20,733 bases of DNA from Cellulomonas_A sp047229345 (GTDB lineage Bacteria > Actinomycetota > Actinomycetes > Actinomycetales > Cellulomonadaceae). The notes beneath the pieces were generated by a model, which saw only the letters and a list, made by a program, of their open reading frames with translations, was not told the DNA's origin and made no database searches. Both the position numbers and the translations under genes were made by a program. Below are positions 9,016-15,191 of this stretch, piece after piece; position 1 is the stretch's first letter; each line of letters starts with the position of its first letter. The stretch spans positions 1 to 20,733 of the forward strand of contig NZ_JBFTER010000092.1 in assembly GCF_047229345.1 (NCBI RefSeq). Reading direction: 5' to 3'.

Positions 9016-9690
9016 TCAGTGACCCGTCTCGGCGCGCCACCCGCTGTGCTTGCGCGCGGCCACCCACGCGGCGACCTGGGTGCGCCGCTGGAGGCCCATC
9101 TTCGCGAGCAGCGACGTGATGTGGTTCTTGACCGTCTTCTCCGCGACGCCGAGGCGCTCGGCGATCTCCCGGTTCGACATCCCCTCGCCGATGAGGTCGA
9201 GCACCTTGAGCTCGCTCGGGGTGAGGTTCTCCGTCGGGTCGTCGTGGCCGGCGCGGCGGCGCGTCACGGTCCGCTCGTCGAGCAGCGTGCGGCCCGCCGC
9301 GACGGCCCTGATGACCTCGGTGATCTCGGCGCCCCGGACGCTCTTGAGCAGGTACGCGGACGCGCCCGCGTCGAGCGCGGCGGCGAGTGCGTCGTCGTCG
9401 TCGAACGAGGTGAGCACGACGGCCCTGACCTCGGGCTGCGTCGCGCGGACCTGGGTCATGAGGTCGATCCCCGTGCCGTCGGGCAGCTGGAGGTCGACGA
9501 GCAGGATCTGCGGACGCACGAGCCCGGCGCGCCGCACGCCGTCGGCGACCGAGCCCGCCTCGGCGATCACGGTCATGCCCTCGGCCCGCTCGACGACCTC
9601 CGCGATGCCCCGCCGCACGACCTCGTGGTCGTCGACGATCATGACGCTGATCGGGCGGTCGTTCGCGGCGGGCGGTGTCGTGGGGGGCAC
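9016..9690 (-). CDS. DevR/DosR-like NarL-family response regulator
   Basis: A 224-residue regulator. The receiver domain (about residues 13-130) has the acidic pocket Asp20-Asp21, phospho-acceptor Asp66 in LLVDLQLPDG, Thr94 and Lys116. The LuxR-type helix-turn-helix (about 155-215) contains VAEKTVKNHITSLLAKMGL followed by QRRTQ, very close to M. tuberculosis DosR, including the DNA-contacting Lys, Lys and Asn (185, 188, 189 here). The longer upstream frame has no homology-like content and no better start. The GTG at 9690 is chosen because it sits just before the receiver and exactly 7 bases after a TACGAT -10. There is no Shine-Dalgarno, so the mRNA is probably leaderless. It is the evident partner of the convergent DevS-like kinase, and cydA is a likely target through the palindrome at 658-671. 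Confidence 0.9.
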   Translation of the reverse strand: MPPTTPPAANDRPISVMIVDDHEVVRRGIAEVVERAEGMTVIAEAGSVADGVRRAGLVRPQILLVDLQLPDGTGIDLMTQVRATQPEVRAVVLTSFDDDDALAAALDAGASAYLLKSVRGAEITEVIRAVAAGRTLLDERTVTRRRAGHDDPTENLTPSELKVLDLIGEGMSNREIAERLGVAEKTVKNHITSLLAKMGLQRRTQVAAWVAARKHSGWRAETGH

Positions 9691-9696
9691 CGTGGC

Positions 9697-9702
9697 ATCG
9701 TA
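9697..9702 (-). promoter_or_regulatory. Candidate -10 (TACGAT) for a leaderless regulator mRNA
   Basis: On the minus strand TACGAT is followed by six bases (GCCACG) and then the GTG of the DevR-like gene, so the usual start site would be the first base of the start codon. No Shine-Dalgarno lies before the GTG, which fits leaderless translation. No clear -35 hexamer is seen. Confidence 0.55.
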
Positions 9703-9760
9703 CCGAGGAGGAGCCGCCGGGCGGCCCACGACCCGCACCCACGACGCACCGAAGGACGCC

Positions 9761-10705
9761 ATGACCACCGTGCTGCTCCCGACCGGGCTCGACCTGGACC
9801 CCACGCTCCCCCACGGCGTCGAGGCCGCGTGGTACGACCCGCGCGAGCCCGTGCCCGAGGAGCACGTCGACGCCGAGGTGCTCGTCGTGTGGGCGAGCCC
9901 CGCCCGCGTGCTCGAGGACGCCGCACGCCGCCTGCACCGGCTGCGCTGGGTCCAGACGTTCGCCGCCGGGCCCGACGCCGTGCTCGGGGCGGGCTTCGGG
10001 GAGGACGTGGTCGTCACCTCGGGCCGGGGCCTGCACGACGACCCCGTCGCGGAGCACACGCTGGCCCTGCTCCTCGCGGGGATCCGCGCGCTGCCCGACC
10101 TCGTGCGCGCGCAGGACGAGCACCGGTGGGCCCGCGAGCTGACCGGCAACCACCCGGGACGGCCCGCGGACGCGCTGCGCACGCTCTCGGGCGCGCATGT
10201 GCTCGTCTGGGGCTTCGGGTCCATCGCGACGCGGCTCTCCCCGCTCCTGACCGCGCTCGGCGCGCACGTGACCGGGGTCGCGACGACCGCCGGCGAGCGC
10301 GCCGGCTACCCGGTGCTCGCGGCGTCCGAGGTGGCCCGGGCGCTGCCGACCACCGACGTGCTGGTCGCGATCCTCCCGGCGACCGAGGCGACGCGGCACG
10401 CGATCGACGCGGACGTGCTCGCCCGGCTCCCCCGGCACGCGTGGGTCGTCAACGTCGGGCGCGGCTCGACGCTCGACGAGGCGGCGCTGCTCGACGCGCT
10501 GCGCGGCGACCGGCTCGGCGGCGCGGCGCTCGACGTGTTCGAGACCGAGCCCCTGCCCGCCGACTCGCCCCTGTGGTCCGAGCCCCGCGTGATCGTCAGC
10601 CCGCACGCCGCGGGTGGCCGGCCGGTGGACCCGGGCGGGCTGCTGACGGAGAACCTCGCACTGTTCGTCGCCGGGCGGCCGCTGCGCAACACCGTCACGC
10701 GCTGA
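9761..10705 (+). CDS. D-isomer-specific 2-hydroxyacid dehydrogenase (NAD(P)-dependent)
   Basis: The 314-residue protein belongs to the family that reduces 2-keto acids such as glyoxylate, hydroxypyruvate or phenylpyruvate. The catalytic triad is in place: Arg234 in VNVGRGSTLDE, Glu263 in DVFETEPLP and His282 in SPHAAGG. The nucleotide-binding turn is GFGSIA (151-156), with Ala where the third Gly usually sits. The N-terminal substrate domain is short and resembles the GhrA/GyaR-like subgroup. The substrate cannot be read from the sequence. The ATG follows an AAGGA ribosome binding site. It is divergent from the DevR-like regulator with 70 bases between the starts, so shared control is possible but not shown. 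Confidence 0.9.
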   Translation: MTTVLLPTGLDLDPTLPHGVEAAWYDPREPVPEEHVDAEVLVVWASPARVLEDAARRLHRLRWVQTFAAGPDAVLGAGFGEDVVVTSGRGLHDDPVAEHTLALLLAGIRALPDLVRAQDEHRWARELTGNHPGRPADALRTLSGAHVLVWGFGSIATRLSPLLTALGAHVTGVATTAGERAGYPVLAASEVARALPTTDVLVAILPATEATRHAIDADVLARLPRHAWVVNVGRGSTLDEAALLDALRGDRLGGAALDVFETEPLPADSPLWSEPRVIVSPHAAGGRPVDPGGLLTENLALFVAGRPLRNTVTR

Positions 10706-10706
10706 G

Positions 10707-10731
10707 CCGGGCCGGCGACCGGCGGGCCCGG
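10707..10731. terminator. GC-rich hairpin between convergent dehydrogenase and mutM genes
   Basis: CCGGGCC (10707-10713) pairs with GGCCCGG (10725-10731). An alternative internal stem, GCCGG/CCGGC around CGA, lies at 10711-10723. It starts right after the dehydrogenase stop and sits in the 86-base convergent gap. There is no T-tract, as is common for actinobacterial terminators. Structure and position support it; activity is inferred. Confidence 0.45.
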
Positions 10732-10791
10732 ACCGCGGGACGACGCACCAGGGCCGGGTCGGTCCGGTGGGGCGGCAGCCGCCGCGACGGC

Positions 10792-11715
10792 TCAGAACCG
10801 CGCGTTGCGGGGCCGCGGCTGGCAGACCGGGCAGGTGAACGACGAGCGGTTCATGAACTCGTCACGGCGCACGAGCGTCCCGCAGCGCGGGCACGGCTTG
10901 CCGACCTGCCCGTACACCGCGAGGGACCGGTCGAAGTACCCGGACTGCCCGTTGACGTTGACGTAGAGCGCGTCGAAGCTCGTGCCGCCCTGCGCGAGCG
11001 CGGCGCGCATGACCTCGGCGGCGCCGTCGAGCGCCCGCTCGACCTCGGCGCGCCGGAGCGTCTCGGTCGGGCGCGCGTAGTGCAGCCGCGCGCGCCACAG
11101 CCCCTCGTCGGCGTAGATGTTCCCGATCCCCGACACCAGCGTCTGGTCGAGCAGCGCGCGCTTGATGCCGGTGCGCCTGGCGCGGAGCCGGCGCACGAGG
11201 CCGTCGCGGTCGAGCGCGGGGTCGAGCAGGTCGCGCGCGATGTGCACCGCCGGCTCGGGGAGCAGCGGCAGGTCGGACCCGAGGCCACCGGGGGCCCCGT
11301 CGGGGGTGGGCACGAGGTCCGTGACCGACAGGTGGCCGAAGGTCCGCTGGTCCACGAAGTCGAGCGCGCCCCCGTCGGACAGGCGCACGCGGACGCGCAG
11401 GTGCGGGTGCGGGGCGCCCTGCTCGAGCTCGGCGGCGGAGCGCACGAGGAGCTGCCCGCTCATTCCGAGGTGCGCGAGCAGCGCCGCGTCGGGGTGGTCG
11501 GTGCCGGGCGCGTCGAGCACGACCCAGAGGAACTTGCCGCGGCGCACCGCCGCCTCGAAGCGGCGACCGGCGAGCCGGCCGGCGAGGTCGAGCGGTCCGC
11601 CGACGTGGCGCCGGACGCTGTAGTCGCGGTGCACCTCGACCGTCGCGACCGTCCGGCCGAGCACGTGACGGGCCAGGCCGTCGCGGACGGTCTCGACCTC
11701 GGGCAGCTCGGGCAC
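10792..11715 (-). CDS. mutM: Formamidopyrimidine-DNA glycosylase
   Basis: MutM (Fpg) removes 8-oxoguanine and formamidopyrimidines from DNA and nicks the abasic site. The 307-residue protein starts PELPEVETV after the initiator, so the catalytic Pro2 and Glu3 are present. Lys61 lies in VRRGKFLW. The helix-two-turn-helix motif GIGNIYADEGLW is intact. The C-terminal zinc finger has Cys275, Cys278, Cys295 and Cys298, with the finger Arg in NRSSFTC. The GTG start is 6 bases after the rnc stop, with GAGGG just upstream, so it is coupled to rnc. The rnc-mutM pair is conserved in actinobacteria. Confidence 0.96.
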   Translation of the reverse strand: MPELPEVETVRDGLARHVLGRTVATVEVHRDYSVRRHVGGPLDLAGRLAGRRFEAAVRRGKFLWVVLDAPGTDHPDAALLAHLGMSGQLLVRSAAELEQGAPHPHLRVRVRLSDGGALDFVDQRTFGHLSVTDLVPTPDGAPGGLGSDLPLLPEPAVHIARDLLDPALDRDGLVRRLRARRTGIKRALLDQTLVSGIGNIYADEGLWRARLHYARPTETLRRAEVERALDGAAEVMRAALAQGGTSFDALYVNVNGQSGYFDRSLAVYGQVGKPCPRCGTLVRRDEFMNRSSFTCPVCQPRPRNARF

Positions 11716-11721
11716 GGGCCC

Positions 11722-12597
11722 TCAGGAGGCGGGCGCGGGCGCGGGTGCCGTCGCGGGCGTGCCGGCGACGGCCGAGCCGTCGTCGTCGGCGGGTCCCGCA
11801 AGCGTGCCGCCGTCGACGCCCGTCCCGTCCGCAGCGGCGGCACCGGCCGCCGCCCCGCCGGCGAGCGCGACGTCGTCCAGGTCCGCCTCCGCGGGGGTCG
11901 GCGCGGTGGCCTGCGACAGCTCCTCGAGCGCGCGGTACGCGGCCGCTGCGGCGTGCTGCTCGGCGAGCTTCTTCGCCGGACCGGTCCCGCTGCCGCGGAC
12001 CTCGCCCCCGACGACGGCGTGCGCGGTGAACGTGCGCGCGTGGTCGGGTCCGTCACCCTGGACGTCGTAGGAGGGCGCACCGAGGCCGAGCGCCGCGGAG
12101 AGCTCCTGCAGGCTGGTCTTCCAGTCGAGGCCCGCGCCCAGGTCGGCGGCGGCCTCGAGCGTGGGACCGACGAGGCGCAGCACCACACCGCGCGCGGTCT
12201 CGAGCCCGTGCGAGAGGTAGACGGCGCCGAACAGCGCCTCGAGCGTGTCGGAGAGGATCGAGTCCTTGTCGTGGCCCCCGGTCGCGAGCTCGCCCTTGCC
12301 GAGCAGCACGTACGCGCCCAGGTCGAGCTCACGGGCGACCCCCGCGAGCGCACGCTGCGAGACGGTCGCGGCGCGCATCTTGGCGAGCTCGCCCTCGGAC
12401 TGCGACGGGTGCCCGCGGTACAGCTCCTCGGTGACGACGAGCCCGAGCACGGTGTCGCCGAGGAACTCGAGGCGCTCGTTCGTCGGGATGCCGCCGGCCT
12501 CGTGCGCGAACGAGCGGTGGGTCAGGGACAGCACGAGAAGCTCGGGGTCCAGGAGGACCCCGAGCTTCTCGACGAGCTGGGCGGCTGCGAGGCTCAT
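11722..12597 (-). CDS. rnc: Ribonuclease III
   Basis: RNase III cleaves double-stranded RNA in rRNA processing and mRNA control. The 291-residue protein has the signature ERLEFLGDTVLG (41-52) with catalytic Glu44 and Asp48, and Asp117 and Glu120 in the second acidic cluster. A double-stranded-RNA-binding domain follows at about 157-226, ending GPAKKLAEQHAAAAAYRAL. Residues 230-291 are an unusual low-complexity Ala/Asp/Gly/Pro tail beyond the normal end. The ATG at 12597 is chosen because homology begins there; the frame continues upstream without homology or an alternative GTG. A perfect 17-bp hairpin within codons 9-22 suggests that the enzyme cuts its own message. It lies between rpmF and mutM. 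Confidence 0.95.
   Translation of the reverse strand: MSLAAAQLVEKLGVLLDPELLVLSLTHRSFAHEAGGIPTNERLEFLGDTVLGLVVTEELYRGHPSQSEGELAKMRAATVSQRALAGVARELDLGAYVLLGKGELATGGHDKDSILSDTLEALFGAVYLSHGLETARGVVLRLVGPTLEAAADLGAGLDWKTSLQELSAALGLGAPSYDVQGDGPDHARTFTAHAVVGGEVRGSGTGPAKKLAEQHAAAAAYRALEELSQATAPTPAEADLDDVALAGGAAAGAAAADGTGVDGGTLAGPADDDGSAVAGTPATAPAPAPAS
12534..12571 (-). promoter_or_regulatory. Perfect 17-bp stem-loop inside rnc: predicted RNase III autoregulatory site
   Basis: The mRNA arm CGAGAAGCUCGGGGUCC (from 12571 down to 12555) is followed by the loop UCCU and the exact complement ending at 12534. The stem begins 26 bases after the rnc start codon and covers codons 9-22. Such a long uninterrupted duplex is a good RNase III substrate. 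By a rough estimate one is not expected by chance in 20 kb. RNase III autoregulation by cleavage of its own transcript is known in E. coli (5' leader) and has been reported for Streptomyces AbsB. Cleavage here is an inference. Confidence 0.7.
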
Positions 12598-12646
12598 GCG
12601 GGCGTCGGTGACGGGTGCACGCGGATCACGGCCGGCGACGTCGGCG

Positions 12647-12844
12647 TCAGCCGACCTCGTGCTCGCTACGGATGGCCTCGACGTAGCGGCGGTTGTTGTA
12701 CGCACCGCAGGACGGGCACGCCGTGTGCGGGCGCGTCTGCGCCTTGCACTGCGGGCAGGTGGCGAGCGCGGTGGCAGTGGTCTTCCACTGCGACCGACGC
12801 GCACGGGTGTTGCTGCGCGACATCTTGCGCTTCGGAACAGCCAC
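12647..12844 (-). CDS. rpmF: 50S ribosomal protein L32
   Basis: The 65-residue protein begins AVPKRKMSRSNTRARRSQWK after the initiator, diagnostic for L32. A zinc ribbon is formed by Cys30, Cys33, Cys43 and Cys46. The presence of all four cysteines marks the zinc-binding (C+) version. The GTG at 12844 is chosen from the conserved N-terminus; GAAAGAGAG upstream can serve as ribosome binding site. It follows the DUF177 gene by 2 bases, the usual arrangement, and precedes rnc by 49 bases. Confidence 0.97.
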   Translation of the reverse strand: MAVPKRKMSRSNTRARRSQWKTTATALATCPQCKAQTRPHTACPSCGAYNNRRYVEAIRSEHEVG

Positions 12845-12846
12845 GG

Positions 12847-13443
12847 CTAGCTCTCTTTCGTGTCGTCTTGCGTGCTCGTCAGGCCACCGAGCGCGGCCCA
12901 CCGAGGGTCAAGGATCTCATGCGTGTGGTCCGGGTCGTCCGCCAGGCGCGCTCCGCATTCGGAGCACAGTCCTGGGCAGTCGGGCCCGCACAGCGGTTGG
13001 AACGGCAGCACAGGGACCACCGTGTCGCGCAGCGCGGGCTCGAGGTCGACCAGGTCGCCCTCGAGCTCACGCACGTCCTCGTCGTCGTCGCCGTCCTCGA
13101 CCGCGACGGCGGCACGCTCGGGGTAGACGTAGAGCTCCTGCAGGCTGACGTCGACGTCCTCGACGACCTCCTCCAGGCAGCGCACGCACTCCCCGACCGC
13201 CCGGCCGCGGACGGATCCGGAGACCAGGACCCCCTCCATGACCGCCTCGAGCCGCAGATCCAGCTCGAGGTCGCTCCCGGCGGGGATGCCGATCACGTCG
13301 GTACCGAGGTCCTCGGGTGCCGGGACGGTCCGCTGCACGGTCCGCATCGATCCCGGACGTCGGCCGAGCTCGTGGGTGTCGAGCACGAACGGCGAGCGGG
13401 GATCGAGGTGTGTCGCGCGCTGCACGGTCCAGGTTCCCGTCAT
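12847..13443 (-). CDS. DUF177 (YceD-like) protein
   Basis: The 198-residue acidic protein matches the DUF177 family, which is almost always next to rpmF and is linked to 23S rRNA and 50S biogenesis. Visible features are the LDTHELGRRPGSM N-terminal motif, a GECVRCLEEV segment (Cys86, Cys89) and a C-terminal PLCGPDCPGLCSECGARL cluster (Cys152, 156, 160, 163) followed by DPRWAAL. The start is uncertain: ATG 13443 is used because it is nearest the conserved region. ATG 13464 and TTG 13479 are in frame, and TACTGT (13491 to 13486) places a start site near 13479. Molecular function is not established from the sequence. Confidence 0.88.
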   Translation of the reverse strand: MTGTWTVQRATHLDPRSPFVLDTHELGRRPGSMRTVQRTVPAPEDLGTDVIGIPAGSDLELDLRLEAVMEGVLVSGSVRGRAVGECVRCLEEVVEDVDVSLQELYVYPERAAVAVEDGDDDEDVRELEGDLVDLEPALRDTVVPVLPFQPLCGPDCPGLCSECGARLADDPDHTHEILDPRWAALGGLTSTQDDTKES

Positions 13444-13485
13444 GAGGTGTCTCGGTCGCGCCATGACCGGCAGGACCAACGGACA

Positions 13486-13491
13486 ACAGTA
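13486..13491 (-). promoter_or_regulatory. Candidate -10 (TACTGT) before DUF177-rpmF-rnc-mutM
   Basis: TACTGT on the minus strand fits TANNNT, and an overlapping TACCGT sits at 13496 to 13491. Transcription would begin near 13479-13484, giving a very short leader before ATG 13464 or 13443. It lies in the gap after the SepIVA-like gene and could start a separate transcript for the rpmF group. Confidence 0.35.
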
Positions 13492-13535
13492 CGGTACGGG
13501 CGGCGCTCGCCCAAACCGTCGGCGCGTCGGTCGGC

Positions 13536-14051
13536 TCAGTCGTCCTCGGAGCCCGAGAGCCGTCCCGCGAGCTTCGCGCGACCGGCCTGCACCTGGCTCA
13601 GCACCCGGCCGAGGTCGATCTCGAAGTCGGCCAGGCGCCGGTCGCAGTAGTCGTCGGCGTCGCGGCTGAGCATCTCGGCGGTCTGCTCGGCCTCGCGCAC
13701 GATCTCGGCGGCCCGCTGACGGGCCTGCGCGACGACCTCCTCGGCGTCCACGAGCTGTGCCGCGCGCTCCCGGGCCCGCGCCAGCAGCGCGTCGGCGTCC
13801 GCCTGCGCCTCGACGCGTGCCTGGTCCGCGTCGGCGAGCACCTCGTCGGCGCGGGTGAGCTGCGAGGGCAGCACGTCACGCGCCTGCTCGACGAGGTCGA
13901 GCAGCTCGGCCCGGTTCACGAGGACCGAGGACGACATGGGCATCGCGCGCGCGGTCGAGATCGCCGACGCGAGCGCGTCGAGGATGCCCGTGAGCCCCTC
14001 GGGCTGCGTCCGGTCCTGCGCCTCCGCGTCACGGTCGTCGTACGTGCTCAT
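13536..14051 (-). CDS. SepIVA/DivIVA-like coiled-coil septation protein
   Basis: The 171-residue protein is strongly helical, rich in Ala, Glu, Arg and Gln. A short structured start (LTGILDALASAISTARAMPMSSSVLVNR) leads into a long coiled coil over about residues 50-155 (for example DADALLARARERAAQLVDAEEVVAQARQRA). It resembles mycobacterial SepIVA (Rv2927c), a DivIVA-family cell-division factor that likewise lies next to the DUF177 gene and rnc, so synteny supports the call. No membrane segment is present. The ATG follows GGGGAGGAG, a strong ribosome binding site, and overlaps the coaD stop. The cell-division role is inferred from family and context. Confidence 0.8.
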   Translation of the reverse strand: MSTYDDRDAEAQDRTQPEGLTGILDALASAISTARAMPMSSSVLVNRAELLDLVEQARDVLPSQLTRADEVLADADQARVEAQADADALLARARERAAQLVDAEEVVAQARQRAAEIVREAEQTAEMLSRDADDYCDRRLADFEIDLGRVLSQVQAGRAKLAGRLSGSEDD

Positions 14052-14551
14052 CCGGTGCTCCTCCCCGGCGCCGGGCGCACGCCCAGCGCCTCCCGTACCG
14101 CCTGCGCCACGGCCGGGGGCACGAGGTCCTCGACCGCACCGCCGAACCGGGCGACGTCCTTCACGAGGGACGACGCGATGTGCGCGAGCGCCGGGTCGCC
14201 GACGACGAACACGGTCTCGACGCCCGACAGGTGCCGGTTCATCAGCGCCATCGGCAGCTCGGCGTCGAAGTCCGCCCCGCCGCGCAGGCCCTTGACCACC
14301 GCGACCGCTCCCTGCGCCCGCACGAAGTCGGCGAGCAGCCCGACGACCGGCTCGACCCGCACGCCGGCGAGGTCGGCGACCGCCTCCCGGGCCAGCCGCA
14401 CGCGCTCCTCGACCCCCAGCAGCGCCGACTTCGAGGAGTTGCTCGCGACACCGACGACGACCTCGTCGAACATCGAGCGCGCGCGGCGCACGACGTCGAG
14501 GTGGCCGAGGGTGATCGGGTCGAACGACCCGGGACAGACGGCTGTGGTCAC
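14048..14551 (-). CDS. coaD: Phosphopantetheine adenylyltransferase
   Basis: CoaD makes dephospho-CoA from 4'-phosphopantetheine and ATP, the penultimate step of coenzyme A synthesis. The 167-residue protein has the nucleotidyltransferase signature PGSFDPITLGHLD, with the (T/H)xGH motif at Thr14-His17. It also has KGLRGGADFDAELPMALMNR and the C-terminal SSLVKDVARFGG motif, close to the family's usual length. The GTG at 14551 gives the exact family N-terminus. No Shine-Dalgarno precedes it, but TAGGTT lies 6 bases upstream, predicting a leaderless mRNA. The stop overlaps the next gene's ATG (ATGA). rsmD lies 46 bases upstream, as in many bacteria. Confidence 0.97.
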   Translation of the reverse strand: MTTAVCPGSFDPITLGHLDVVRRARSMFDEVVVGVASNSSKSALLGVEERVRLAREAVADLAGVRVEPVVGLLADFVRAQGAVAVVKGLRGGADFDAELPMALMNRHLSGVETVFVVGDPALAHIASSLVKDVARFGGAVEDLVPPAVAQAVREALGVRPAPGRSTG

Positions 14552-14557
14552 GCGGCC

Positions 14558-14563
14558 AACCTA
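14558..14563 (-). promoter_or_regulatory. Candidate -10 (TAGGTT) for a leaderless coaD mRNA
   Basis: On the minus strand TAGGTT is followed by GGCCGC and then the coaD GTG, so transcription would begin at the start codon. The spacing is identical to that before the DevR-like and ABC ATPase genes. It would add a promoter inside the rsmD-coaD cluster. Confidence 0.5.
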
Positions 14564-14597
14564 CGCGAGGCCCCTGCCGGACGTGCGGAACCCCTGC

Positions 14598-15191
14598 TCA
14601 CCCGGGTGCGCCGTGGTCCGCGCCGTCACCCTCCTCCTCGCGGGCCGGCTCCGCGAACCACACGCGCGTGTCGCCGTACGCGCGCACGTCGAACCGCTCG
14701 ACGCCCGGCGGCCAGGTCGGCTCGGCGCCCCGGGCCGCCCGCTCGACGACCACCACGGCGTCCGGGTCGAGCGAGCCGGCCACGCCGAGGAGCACCTGGG
14801 CGAGGTCCTCGTCGGACACGTCGTAGGGCGGGTCGACGAGCACCAGGTCCCAGGGCGCGACGGCGGGACGTCCGGCGAAGCGCTCGGCCCGCTCGGCGAC
14901 GACCGCGACCCGGTCCGTCAGTCCCAGCGACCGGGCGTTGCGCCGGCACACGTCGGCCGCGACGCGGGCGTGCTCGACGAGCGTCGCGTGCGCCGCTCCC
15001 CTGCTCACCGCCTCGATCCCGAGCGCGCCCGAGCCCGCGTACAGGTCCAGGACGCGCGCGCCGTCGAGCACCCCCAGGTGCCCCAGCCGGGAGAACAGCG
15101 CCTCGCGCACGCGCTCGCTCGTCGGGCGGGTGCCCTTCGGCGGGACCTCGAGGCTGCGGCCACCCACGGTCCCCGCGACCACGCGCGTCAC
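14598..15191 (-). CDS. rsmD: 16S rRNA (guanine(966)-N2)-methyltransferase
   Basis: RsmD methylates G966 of 16S rRNA in the 30S subunit, using S-adenosylmethionine. The 197-residue protein starts TRVVAGTVGGRSLEVPPKG after the GTG, with the RPTSERVREALFSRL family motif (22-36). The SAM-binding motif is DLYAGSGALGIEAVSRG (49-65) and the catalytic motif is DPPY (120-123). The C-terminus is an acidic tail. The GTG at 15191 follows GGAGGT at an ideal distance and overlaps the permease stop (GTGA). Its pairing with coaD is widely conserved, whereas the ABC transporter upstream is an actinobacterial variation. Confidence 0.95.
   Translation of the reverse strand: MTRVVAGTVGGRSLEVPPKGTRPTSERVREALFSRLGHLGVLDGARVLDLYAGSGALGIEAVSRGAAHATLVEHARVAADVCRRNARSLGLTDRVAVVAERAERFAGRPAVAPWDLVLVDPPYDVSDEDLAQVLLGVAGSLDPDAVVVVERAARGAEPTWPPGVERFDVRAYGDTRVWFAEPAREEEGDGADHGAPG

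Noticed and set aside
9691..10224. N-terminal extension of the regulator frame up to an ATG at 10224
   Set aside because: It overlaps the divergent dehydrogenase, has no domain-like sequence, and the receiver domain starts right after the GTG at 9690.
12598..12804. Upstream extension of the rnc frame to 12804
   Set aside because: It overlaps rpmF and has no RNase III homology; the family N-terminus begins at the ATG at 12597.
8917..13650. A 1577-codon plus-strand open frame, and similar long frames such as the minus-strand one at 3707-7213
   Set aside because: They are antisense or out-of-frame shadows of clear genes, caused by GC-rich third positions; their translations are Arg/Ala/Pro/Gly-rich without any domain.
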